Assembly (NCBI RefSeq): GCF_001431525.1
Contig: NZ_LDJH01000008.1
Location: forward strand, 62,001 to 126,000
Direction of reading: 5' to 3'
Source: Stenotrophomonas koreensis
GTDB taxonomy: Bacteria > Pseudomonadota > Gammaproteobacteria > Xanthomonadales > Xanthomonadaceae
Length of the DNA stretch: 64,000 bases
Every line of letters starts with the position of its first letter. Positions within the stretch are counted from its first letter, which is position 1. The translations under genes and the position numbers were made by a program. This document shows positions 57,107-63,693 of the stretch, piece after piece. The notes under the pieces are model-generated. The model had not been told where the DNA came from. It ran no database searches and was given only the letters and a program-made list of their open reading frames with translations.

Positions 57107-57368
57107 CCAACGGTTTCGCCCATGCAAGGGGGATCAGCCTTCGCATGTCATGGCGCCAACTTGTTAGTCAGGCTCTCTTCGAGGCGGCCTGCCCGCCGTG
57201 GTTGGTTTCGCAGATGGCAAAGACCTGATTTGCCAGATCCACGCCGACCGTTTTTGTGGTTGAATCAGTCATTGGAGACTTCTCCTCAATCTGATTGTGT
57301 GCCCAACTCAATCATGGCACTTTGATGCCGGACGGCCCGGCCGCCAGAGCGGGAAGTCTCTTTTTTAC
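56880..57368 (-). mobile_element. Decayed IS1111-attC-type insertion sequence inside attC
   Basis: About 490 bases split an attC: the left half ends at 56879 and the right half resumes at about 57369. The insertion carries the first 34 codons of an IS110/IS1111 transposase on the minus strand, and at the other end a 240-bp non-coding repeat. Most of the transposase gene is missing, so it is a deletion relic and cannot move itself. Specific insertion into attC is the known habit of the IS1111-attC group. Confidence 0.72.
57168..57272 (-). pseudogene. IS110/IS1111 transposase remnant (N-terminus only)
   Basis: The ATG at 57272 opens a 34-codon frame reading MTDSTTKTVGVDLANQVFAI and then a short tail to a stop at 57168. 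The V-G-V-D-L-A text is the start of the DEDD nuclease domain, with its first Asp, of IS110-family transposases. A full protein would be 330-350 residues, so some 90 percent is deleted. GGAGAAG lies just upstream as a ribosome site. Confidence 0.8.
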
Positions 57369-57418
57369 TCGTCCAAGCCGACGCCGTTTCGCGGCGCGGC
57401 TTAACTCAGGTGTTAGCT
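57369..57418 (+). other. Right part of attC and core site GTTAGCT of the second cassette
   Basis: The sequence contains the CCAAGCCGACGCCG / CGGCGCGGCTT arms around TTTCG and ends in the core GTTAGCT (57412-57418). It is the typical central hairpin and right end of a short attC. Joined to the left half at 56868 it would rebuild one ordinary ~60-bp attC. Confidence 0.8.
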
Positions 57419-57453
57419 GTCAACCAACCATGTATCACTCGGGGAGATAGGAA

Positions 57454-57996
57454 ATGAGAAATTTTGTTATTGCGGTTGCGGCCATAGCGTCTCTGTCCGC
57501 ATGCTCCACCATGACACCCGCCAGGTACTCGCCATCAGCAGACAACCAGGTTGCGCTACGGTCAATTTCCAACGGGTCTGCACACGTCGTGCAGATTTCG
57601 TCGAGTGCTGACTACAGCGCAAGTTGCCGGATGGCAGGACCAATTCAAGCATCTGATGGAATGACCATCCCTCAATTTGTTCAGAAAGCAATAAATGACG
57701 AACTAAAAATGGCAGGCCTCTACTCAGAGCAGAACAATCCACTGTACGGGGAAATAACAAAAATCGCCTTCTCTTCTACAGCTGGACTAACGAATGGGTG
57801 GTGGAACATCGCGCTAACACTCAAAGGAACCTCTGGCCAATCCGCATCCACAGAAGTTACATACAATTTCAAAAGCGGATTCGACGCAATTACCGCATGC
57901 AACCAAACCGCCCAAGCACTTGGACCCGCTGTACAAGACCTAATCAAGCAACTCGTGGCCGATCCTAAATTTGCCGCTTTGATTAGCAACAATTGA
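57454..57996 (+). CDS. Lipoprotein of unknown function (integron cassette gene)
   Basis: A 180-residue protein with a lipobox LSAC (C17), so probably lipid-anchored. The mature part has two further cysteines (YSASCRMAG and ITACNQT) and no family I recognise; segments such as ALYSEQNNPLYGEI-like text suggest a small beta-rich fold. The gene has low GC for the region. It starts 36 bp after the core GTTAGCT and ends two bases before the matching AGCTAAC, so it is the only gene of its cassette. Confidence 0.85.
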   Translation: MRNFVIAVAAIASLSACSTMTPARYSPSADNQVALRSISNGSAHVVQISSSADYSASCRMAGPIQASDGMTIPQFVQKAINDELKMAGLYSEQNNPLYGEITKIAFSSTAGLTNGWWNIALTLKGTSGQSASTEVTYNFKSGFDAITACNQTAQALGPAVQDLIKQLVADPKFAALISNN

Positions 57997-57997
57997 C

Positions 57998-58004
57998 AGC
58001 TAAC
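57998..58004 (+). other. Left attC core AGCTAAC of the second cassette
   Basis: AGCTAAC is the exact reverse complement of the core GTTAGCT at 57412-57418, closing the second cassette. AATTC follows, then copy 2 of the repeat. No right attC half is found after it. Confidence 0.75.
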
Positions 58005-58239
58005 AATTCCGCAAGGAGCTTCCCGTCAACTCCGGCAGCACGCTGACCTTGCCTTTCGCTTTCAGGCTTTGCATCTGCCGGGTTTTTTCTGCAGTTGATT
58101 CAATCGAATCGACGGGTTTCAAGCATTGCCAGACTGCAATTCCGTCCCACGGGGATTTCCTCTGGTCATAATCGGTCTTGTGGGTTTGATGCTTCCAAAC
58201 CGGACCAGGGTAAAAACCGCGCCCGAAGGCCTCGCTCAT
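58000..58239 (-). repeat. Copy 2 of the ~240-bp attC-linked repeat
   Basis: Nearly the same sequence as 56870-57106, joined to the second cassette's left attC core in the same way. Here no transposase text follows, so it is an isolated non-coding end. A spurious-looking 79-codon frame on the minus strand spans it; I do not treat that as a gene. Confidence 0.75.
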
Positions 58240-58360
58240 TCAAGCCTTGCCAGACTGCGAACCACCCCACGGGACCAGCGCCGGCCATAAACGGCTAAGT
58301 GGGTTTGGGAGTTTCAAAACAGACCTAGGTGATCCACACCCGAAGGCCGCACCCGTTCAC
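58240..58360 (-). repeat. Degenerate tandem copy of the repeat's outer part
   Basis: TTCAAGCCTTGCCAGACTGC and later CACCCGAAGGCCGCACCCG parallel the 58117-58239 stretch with a period near 121 bases. It looks like an older tandem unit of the same element end. Confidence 0.55.
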
Positions 58361-58556
58361 GGGTAGCGCCCATGCCAGAAGAGGATCAGTCATTGCCTGC
58401 GCCGGTGTCTGCTGGTCAGCCAGGCTCTCGCCCTGGCACAGGGGCATATCGCGCGCTGGGCACAGGGGGTGCAGGTCTGCTTTACTCGGTGAAAACCGGT
58501 GCTGCCATGGCCGAGCTGGTCATCGTCAAAGCCAGGCCTACAACCAAGGAGTCGAG

Positions 58557-58967
58557 ATGCAGAATTCTGTGGCATATTCGCGGTTTGCCAAAGGGGCGGC
58601 ACGTTTTTGTGGCCGCCCGCGCACTTTTGTCCTGGCCATGGCGGTGGTGCTGCTCTGGCTGGTCACTGGCCCGCTGTTTGATTTCAGCAACACCTGGCAG
58701 CTGGTGATAAATACCGGGACCACCATCATCACCTTCCTGATGGTGTTCCTGATCCAGAACACCCAGAACCGGGATACCGAAGCCATCCAGGTGAAGCTGG
58801 ATGAGCTGATCCGCGCCACGCAGGGGGCACACAACGCGCTGCTGGACCTGGAAGAGCTGGAAGAAGAATCGCTGGATGCCTTCAAGCAGCGCTACCAGAT
58901 GCTGGCTGCCGGTGCCCGTGCCAGCCTGAGTGCGGGCGAGCAGGACACCGGCACTCCCGAGCCTTGA
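58557..58967 (+). CDS. Low-affinity iron permease family membrane protein
   Basis: A 136-residue protein with two helices (about 24-42 and 48-66) followed by a cytoplasmic part with IQNTQNRDTEAIQVKLDELI and an acidic coiled stretch. This is the small bacterial form of the low-affinity iron permease family (PF04120). Iron transport is not proven for these short members. The ATG at 58557 has AAGGAG upstream; longer frames run into the repeat relic. This gene returns to the high GC of the chromosome and ends the cassette island. Confidence 0.82.
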   Translation: MQNSVAYSRFAKGAARFCGRPRTFVLAMAVVLLWLVTGPLFDFSNTWQLVINTGTTIITFLMVFLIQNTQNRDTEAIQVKLDELIRATQGAHNALLDLEELEEESLDAFKQRYQMLAAGARASLSAGEQDTGTPEP

Positions 58968-59112
58968 ACGGGCAGCGCCGCTGGCAGCACAACGGCATTG
59001 CCCCATCCCGGCCTACCGGCATCCTGACCAGTGACAGCCAGCGCAACCGGAGCCATCAGCGCTACCTGCCCTGCCGCATCCGAACGTGCGGCAAGGGCCA
59101 GCACACGCTGTT

Positions 59113-59688
59113 TCAGGGAGCGCGCTTGAAGGTTACCCGGGTGGCAACGGCGATTTCGTTGGGGATGATCGACACATCGGCCCAATCGCCAGCACCCACG
59201 CCAAAGTCCAGCCGCTTGACCACGGCCTGGCCGACCAGCACCGGGTTGTCGCCCCCACTCAGGGTGAAGGTCAGCGTGACCGGCTTGCGGATGCCGCGCA
59301 GCTCCAGCGTGCCCTCGGCGCGGTAACGGTCATCGCCCAGCGCGGTGAAGCCCTGTGCGCTGTAACGGGCGGTGGCAAAGCGGGCAACGTTGAAGAAATC
59401 CGCCCCTTTCAAGGTGCTGTCGCGCTCGCTGTTGCGGGTGTCAGCAGCGGCCAGCGGTATGTCCACCTCCAGCCGTGCAGCCTGCGGCGCGGTCGGGTCA
59501 AACTGCAGCCGGGTGGAGAAGCCGGGGAACGTACCGATGAAGGTTTCGCCCTGGTATTTACCGACAAAACTCAGTCCACCACGGGCCTGCACATAATCGG
59601 CAGCCGATGCCACGGGAACGCCCAGTACGGCGGCGGCAAGCAGCGTGCCAAGGCCGAGCGTGCGCAACGGTAATGCAGACAGTTTCAT
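59113..59688 (-). CDS. YceI family periplasmic protein
   Basis: A 191-residue exported lipocalin-like protein with a signal peptide (to about residue 29, ending ASA) and the YceI fold; relatives bind polyisoprenoids. Landmarks are FVGKYQGETFIGTF and the late LDFGVGAGDWADVSIIPNEIAV. The ATG overlaps the stop of the cytochrome b561 gene by a base pair pattern ATGA, so they are co-translated, the common YceI-b561 pairing. Confidence 0.92.
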   Translation of the reverse strand: MKLSALPLRTLGLGTLLAAAVLGVPVASAADYVQARGGLSFVGKYQGETFIGTFPGFSTRLQFDPTAPQAARLEVDIPLAAADTRNSERDSTLKGADFFNVARFATARYSAQGFTALGDDRYRAEGTLELRGIRKPVTLTFTLSGGDNPVLVGQAVVKRLDFGVGAGDWADVSIIPNEIAVATRVTFKRAP

Positions 59689-60257
59689 CGTGTTTTCTCC
59701 GGGGATGAAGGGCGGTAGCCGGGCAGCATCCGGCGCAGGGTGGCATCGCCGAGGAACAGGTGGTGGTACAGCGCGGCACCGGCATGGGCCAGCACCAGTA
59801 CCAGCAGTGCCCAGAACCCCCATTCGTGCAGCTCACGCGCCAGTTCGGCCAGCGATTCGCTCTTGTCGGCCAGCGCCGGCAGGTTGAACTGCTTGAACCA
59901 CTGCAACGGATAGCCGGCGGCCGAGTTGAACAACCACCCGCTAAGTGGAATGCCCAGCATCAGCACATACAGCGCCACGTGGGTCACGCTGGCAATGCCT
60001 GCCTGCCAGCCCGGGGTACCGGCCACCGGCCGCGGTGCCCCGGCCACCAGACGCCAGAGCACGCGCAGCACCACCAGCAACAGCAGGGTCAGGCCGAGGG
60101 ATTTGTGCAGGGCATATGTGTTGATCTTGGCCGGGGTCGGCGGCATGTCGACCATGCTCAGGCCCAGCCAGGCCATCCAGCCGATCAGGCCGACGATCAG
60201 CCAGTGCAGCAGCTGGCTGATCAGGCCCCAGCGCTGTGCGGTATTGCGTAGTGGCAT
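59685..60257 (-). CDS. Cytochrome b561
   Basis: A 190-residue four-helix inner-membrane cytochrome b. Heme-ligand histidines are seen in helix 1 (LLHWLIVG), helix 2 (ALHKSLG), helix 3 (VTHVALY) and helix 4 (LHEWGFWALLVLVLAHAGAALYHH). It probably passes electrons between quinol and a periplasmic partner. The ATG at 60257 gives the family start. It is coupled to the YceI gene downstream. Confidence 0.92.
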   Translation of the reverse strand: MPLRNTAQRWGLISQLLHWLIVGLIGWMAWLGLSMVDMPPTPAKINTYALHKSLGLTLLLLVVLRVLWRLVAGAPRPVAGTPGWQAGIASVTHVALYVLMLGIPLSGWLFNSAAGYPLQWFKQFNLPALADKSESLAELARELHEWGFWALLVLVLAHAGAALYHHLFLGDATLRRMLPGYRPSSPEKTR

Positions 60258-60409
60258 GCAGGTCACTCCAGGACAGAGGGCAGGATCGACACCGTCACCC
60301 TGGAGGGAGGCAGCAGAGCGAAGGCCGGTGCGATGGACGGCAGTCTGCCTGCAGGCGCGGCCCCCTGCCACTACCATGGCCGCGCCGGATTGTTGCAAAA
60401 ATGCACTCA

Positions 60410-60447
60410 ATCAAAATAAAGAATGCAGATTCGCATCAAAATAAAGA
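60410..60447. repeat. 13-bp direct repeats upstream of the b561-yceI operon
   Basis: ATCAAAATAAAGA at 60410-60422 and again at 60435-60447, 25 bases start to start, in an A+T-rich patch about 150-190 bp before the b561 ATG. The layout suggests a two-site regulator-binding region. Confidence 0.45.
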
Positions 60448-60480
60448 CAACCCTTGCAGTCCGGCAATCCCCCGTGAGGG

Positions 60481-60508
60481 GAACGAGGAACGAGCAACGA
60501 GGAACGAG
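60481..60508 (+). repeat. Four tandem heptads GAACGAG
   Basis: GAACGAG, GAACGAG, CAACGAG, GAACGAG in tandem. The pyrimidine form TACTCGTTACTTA lies near 60545. The same motif fills the 63421-63690 region. Confidence 0.7.
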
Positions 60509-60617
60509 AGGGGGCGCTGATGGATAAGGCCATGCCAGGGCTTTTACTCGTTACTTACTGCTGTGCGCTCTTTCCTGGCGAGGGGACGCTGATGGCTCAG
60601 GCGTACCCACTCCTGCG

Positions 60618-60641
60618 ACAACGGGCCTTGCGGCCCGTTGT
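60618..60641. terminator. Hairpin after the 3HB-oligomer hydrolase gene
   Basis: ACAACGGGCC, loop TTGC, GGCCCGTTGT: a perfect ten-base stem 28 bases past the hydrolase stop, without a T-run. Confidence 0.5.
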
Positions 60642-60668
60642 GGTGATCCGGTCAGTGGCTGTGCGGCC

Positions 60669-62507
60669 TCACTGCGGCAGCGCCAGGTTGGTGGCCTGCA
60701 AGGGCTGGCCCGGCCCACGCGGCGTGCTGCGAATATGCGCATCGGCTGGCAGGGCGGCCTTGCCGTCCAGACGCGCATCCATTGCATCCAGCGCGCGATA
60801 CACATACGGCAGCAGTGGCAGGTAACGCGCGGCGTAATCGGGCAAGGCGAGGAAGCCATCGAAGTGCTGCACATGGTCGACCTGCCACAGGCTGACCTCG
60901 GCACCGGCGGCCCTGGCCGCAGCCGCATACGGTGCGGAGGTGAAGGCAAACGGAATCAGGCCATCGGCATTGCCGTGCACCAGCATCACCGGCAGCCCCG
61001 GCGGCGGCGGCGCACTGCGGGTCTGTGCAATTCCGGCCTGCACGCGCTGTGCCGCGGCATCGTTGCCGGTCCACAGCTGGCGCAGGCACGCCAGACCCGG
61101 GGCGAAGGCGTCGGGCAGTGCCATCTTGGTGTCGACGATATTGACGCCGGCACCCGGCGGCACGCCGCTGCCATCGGACAGCCAGGCCGCACGCTCGTTG
61201 GCGGTGGCCGCACGCGGGCTGAAATCCGCATTCGTTGCCGAGAAGCGGTAGCCGCAGGGATGCTCGCCCACGCCATAGCGGCCATAGGCCGAGGCATAGG
61301 TCACTGCCACCGCGCGCCACAGGTCAAAGTCCACGCTCAGGGCACCGGCGCGCAATGCCGGCAGGGTCCAACCCGCTGCAGCCATTTTTCTCAGCGCATC
61401 GGCGGCCTGGGCCGCGGTATCGGTGCCGGTGATGGCCCCCTGCGTGGCCAGCGTGGCGCAACGCACTGCACCGCCGGCGCGGCCGGCGGCCGACAGCGGG
61501 CTGCCGGGCAAGCCGTCCACGGCCAGCAGGGCGCAGGGCATCAGCTCGGCCGCCTCGGTGGTGTAGTCATACAACGCGCGTGAGCCGGCGCCGTTGCTGT
61601 AGATGTTGGGCTCGCCGGCCACCACGCCATCGAGCCAGCCCTGCCCCTGCTCGGCGGCGCGCAGCACCGCGCCACCGCCATTGGAGATACCCACCGCGAT
61701 GACCCGGGTGTTGGCATGGGTGAACGCAGGCGCTTCCGGCAATGCCTGGTTCAGCGCCTGCAGCGCGATATCGGCGGCCTGGCGCACATGCCGGCCCCAG
61801 TCGCTTTCCGGGTTGTCCTGGGAATGTGCGTGTTTGACCGCCACGCCACTGGCATTGACCGGCGCATCGGGCAGGAAGGCAAAATCATCGGCGGCCTGCA
61901 GCGCCGCGGTGCTGCCATCGGCACGGACGCCGACCTGGGCATCGAGGTCGAAGTAATCGCTGCCGGCCCCCTTGTCGGTGTAGGCCAGTGCGCAGCCGCG
62001 CGGCAGCGCCCACGGCCCGGCCACTGCTACCGCGCCATACACCCCGCGCGAGCCCGACGACGGTGCCACCACCACGCAGCGTTTGTCCGCATCGAAATTG
62101 TCCGGCACCTGCACCACCACCCGGTGCGGCTGACGGGCATCGGGCAGCCGGACCAGGGTGGCGTATTCGCGGCCGGGCACCGGCTGCAAGGTGCCATACA
62201 GCTGGCCGAAGCCACCGCCGGGCATCAGGTCGGCAATGCCACGCCAGCTGTTCCACAGCGCACGCCGGCGCACTTCCGCAGCCGTCGGCGCAGCCGGGTC
62301 GGCAAAGGCCGGCGGTGCGGCGGTCAGCAACCCGGCATGGCCCAGGCCAGCACTGAGCAGGTCGTCATTCTGGCGGTGCACCGTCTCCTGCAGCACCGCC
62401 AGCGAGGCCGGCGCAGTGACCGTGGGTTTGGAGTCGGTGCTGGCACAACCGGCCAGCACCAGACCCAGCGAAAGGGCGCACGCAGCGCGGAGCTTGGGCA
62501 TGTTCAT
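60669..62507 (-). CDS. D-(-)-3-hydroxybutyrate oligomer hydrolase
   Basis: A 612-residue enzyme that splits 3-hydroxybutyrate oligomers, products of PHB depolymerase, to monomers. The N-terminus is a lipoprotein signal (LVLAGC, C21), so it is probably membrane-anchored on the outside. The nucleophile serine is in AVGISNGGGAVL (about residue 272). The family-typical C-terminal stretches (MLVHGNADGLIPFAF, VDHVQHFDGFLALP) hold the Asp and His. It is divergent from 3HB dehydrogenase, forming a two-step route. Confidence 0.93.
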   Translation of the reverse strand: MNMPKLRAACALSLGLVLAGCASTDSKPTVTAPASLAVLQETVHRQNDDLLSAGLGHAGLLTAAPPAFADPAAPTAAEVRRRALWNSWRGIADLMPGGGFGQLYGTLQPVPGREYATLVRLPDARQPHRVVVQVPDNFDADKRCVVVAPSSGSRGVYGAVAVAGPWALPRGCALAYTDKGAGSDYFDLDAQVGVRADGSTAALQAADDFAFLPDAPVNASGVAVKHAHSQDNPESDWGRHVRQAADIALQALNQALPEAPAFTHANTRVIAVGISNGGGAVLRAAEQGQGWLDGVVAGEPNIYSNGAGSRALYDYTTEAAELMPCALLAVDGLPGSPLSAAGRAGGAVRCATLATQGAITGTDTAAQAADALRKMAAAGWTLPALRAGALSVDFDLWRAVAVTYASAYGRYGVGEHPCGYRFSATNADFSPRAATANERAAWLSDGSGVPPGAGVNIVDTKMALPDAFAPGLACLRQLWTGNDAAAQRVQAGIAQTRSAPPPPGLPVMLVHGNADGLIPFAFTSAPYAAAARAAGAEVSLWQVDHVQHFDGFLALPDYAARYLPLLPYVYRALDAMDARLDGKAALPADAHIRSTPRGPGQPLQATNLALPQ

Positions 62508-62622
62508 GGCTGCACGCTAACAAACCTGCCTGCTGCCGCTCATCGTACTTTCGTACCACGGGCAATTTGGCCCATCACTGTTAGCGTGCCTGCATCGTTT
62601 TGTCTGCTTGCGGAGTTCCCCC

Positions 62623-63423
62623 ATGGATCAGTTCTTACACGGCCGCACCGCCCTGGTGACCGGCAGCACTTCCGGCATCGGTCTGGCCATTGCCTGCGCG
62701 CTGGGCGCAGCCGGTGCGCGCGTTGCCATCAACGGCCTGGGCAGCGAGGAGCAGATCGCCGCTGCCATCGCCCAGGTCGAAGCCGCCGGTGCGCAGCAGG
62801 CGCGCCATTTCGGCGCCGACCTGCGTGAGCCGGAACAGATCGCGCAGATGATGGCGCAGATCGATGCCTGGTCGCCGCTGGATGTGCTGGTCAACAACGC
62901 TGGCATCCAGCATGCCGCACCGCTGGCGCAGCAGCCGCTGCAGAAGTGGAACGACATCATCGCCATCAACCTGTCCTCGGCCTTCCACACCATGCATGCC
63001 GCGCTGCCGGGCATGGCCGCGCGCGGCTTCGGCCGGGTGGTCAACATCGCCTCGGTGCACGGCCTGGTGGCCAGCAAGGACAAGGCACCGTATGTGGCCT
63101 CCAAGCACGGCATCATCGGCCTGAGCAAGGTCGCCGCGCTGGAATACGCCGCCCAGGGCAACCGCACCAGCGGTGGGGTGACGGTCAACTGCGTGTGCCC
63201 GGGCTGGGTGGAGACCCCGCTGATCGAGCCGCAGATCCAGGCCCGCATCGGCGATGGCAGCCGCGAGGACGGTGTAGCCGCGCTGCTGGCCGAGAAGCAG
63301 CCCTCCCTGCGCATGTCCCTGCCCGAGGACATTGCCGCGCTGGTGGTTTGGCTTTGCCGCCGCGAAGCGCACAATGTCACCGGCGCCAGCCTGCCGGTGG
63401 ACGGTGGCTGGACCGCGCAGTGA
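62623..63423 (+). CDS. 3-hydroxybutyrate dehydrogenase
   Basis: A 266-residue SDR enzyme oxidising D-3-hydroxybutyrate to acetoacetate with NAD. The cofactor loop is TGSTSGIG (13-20), the NNAG motif is at 91-94 and the catalytic set is S144, Y157 and K161 (YVASK). VCPGWVETPLI and the C-terminal GGWTAQ match the BdhA family. The ATG at 62623 has GGAG upstream. It faces away from the oligomer hydrolase. Confidence 0.95.
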   Translation: MDQFLHGRTALVTGSTSGIGLAIACALGAAGARVAINGLGSEEQIAAAIAQVEAAGAQQARHFGADLREPEQIAQMMAQIDAWSPLDVLVNNAGIQHAAPLAQQPLQKWNDIIAINLSSAFHTMHAALPGMAARGFGRVVNIASVHGLVASKDKAPYVASKHGIIGLSKVAALEYAAQGNRTSGGVTVNCVCPGWVETPLIEPQIQARIGDGSREDGVAALLAEKQPSLRMSLPEDIAALVVWLCRREAHNVTGASLPVDGGWTAQ

Positions 63424-63690
63424 GCGAGTAACGAGTGAGAAGAGCGAGGAAAGAGGAACGAGTGCAGTGATGCAGTAACGAGTAGCAAGAGCGAGAAGCG
63501 AGAAGCGAGAAACGAGTAGAAGCGCGCCCTCGTTCCTCTTTACTCCGAACTCGCTCCTCGCTTCCAGCCACTCGTTCCTCTTTACTCCACACCAGCTCCT
63601 CTGCGCTCTCACTCGTTACTCGTTCCTCCGCACTCATTCCTCGCCGCTCTCACTCGTTCCTCTTTCCTCCTACTCTTTGCTCGCTCACCG
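63421..63690. repeat. Purine-rich then pyrimidine-rich heptad repeat array
   Basis: The plus strand from 63421 to about 63520 is made of (A/G)A(A/G)CGAG-like heptads. From about 63528 to 63688 it switches to the complementary CTCGTTC/CTCGCTT forms. The two halves can pair as a long imperfect hairpin. The array starts at the stop of the dehydrogenase gene and ends three bases before the response regulator ATG. No gene is present within it. Confidence 0.75.
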
Positions 63691-63693
63691 CCC

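Noticed and set aside
56868-57418. Group IIC-attC intron instead of an IS in the attC
   Set aside because: These introns also target attC, but the insertion carries an IS110-type transposase start and no reverse-transcriptase text or domain V-like hairpin was seen.
58000-58239. A 79-codon minus-strand frame spanning repeat copy 2 (reads MSEAFGRGFYPG...)
   Set aside because: It lies wholly in the repeat and reads through the attC core; the equivalent frame in copy 1 is broken. Better explained as non-coding DNA.
60481-60508. CRISPR array
   Set aside because: The repeated unit is only seven bases with no spacers; it is a tandem microsatellite-like repeat.
63421-63690. CRISPR array or REP cluster
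   Set aside because: No constant repeat-spacer pattern and no REP-type palindromic head; the units are short heptads with a strand switch.
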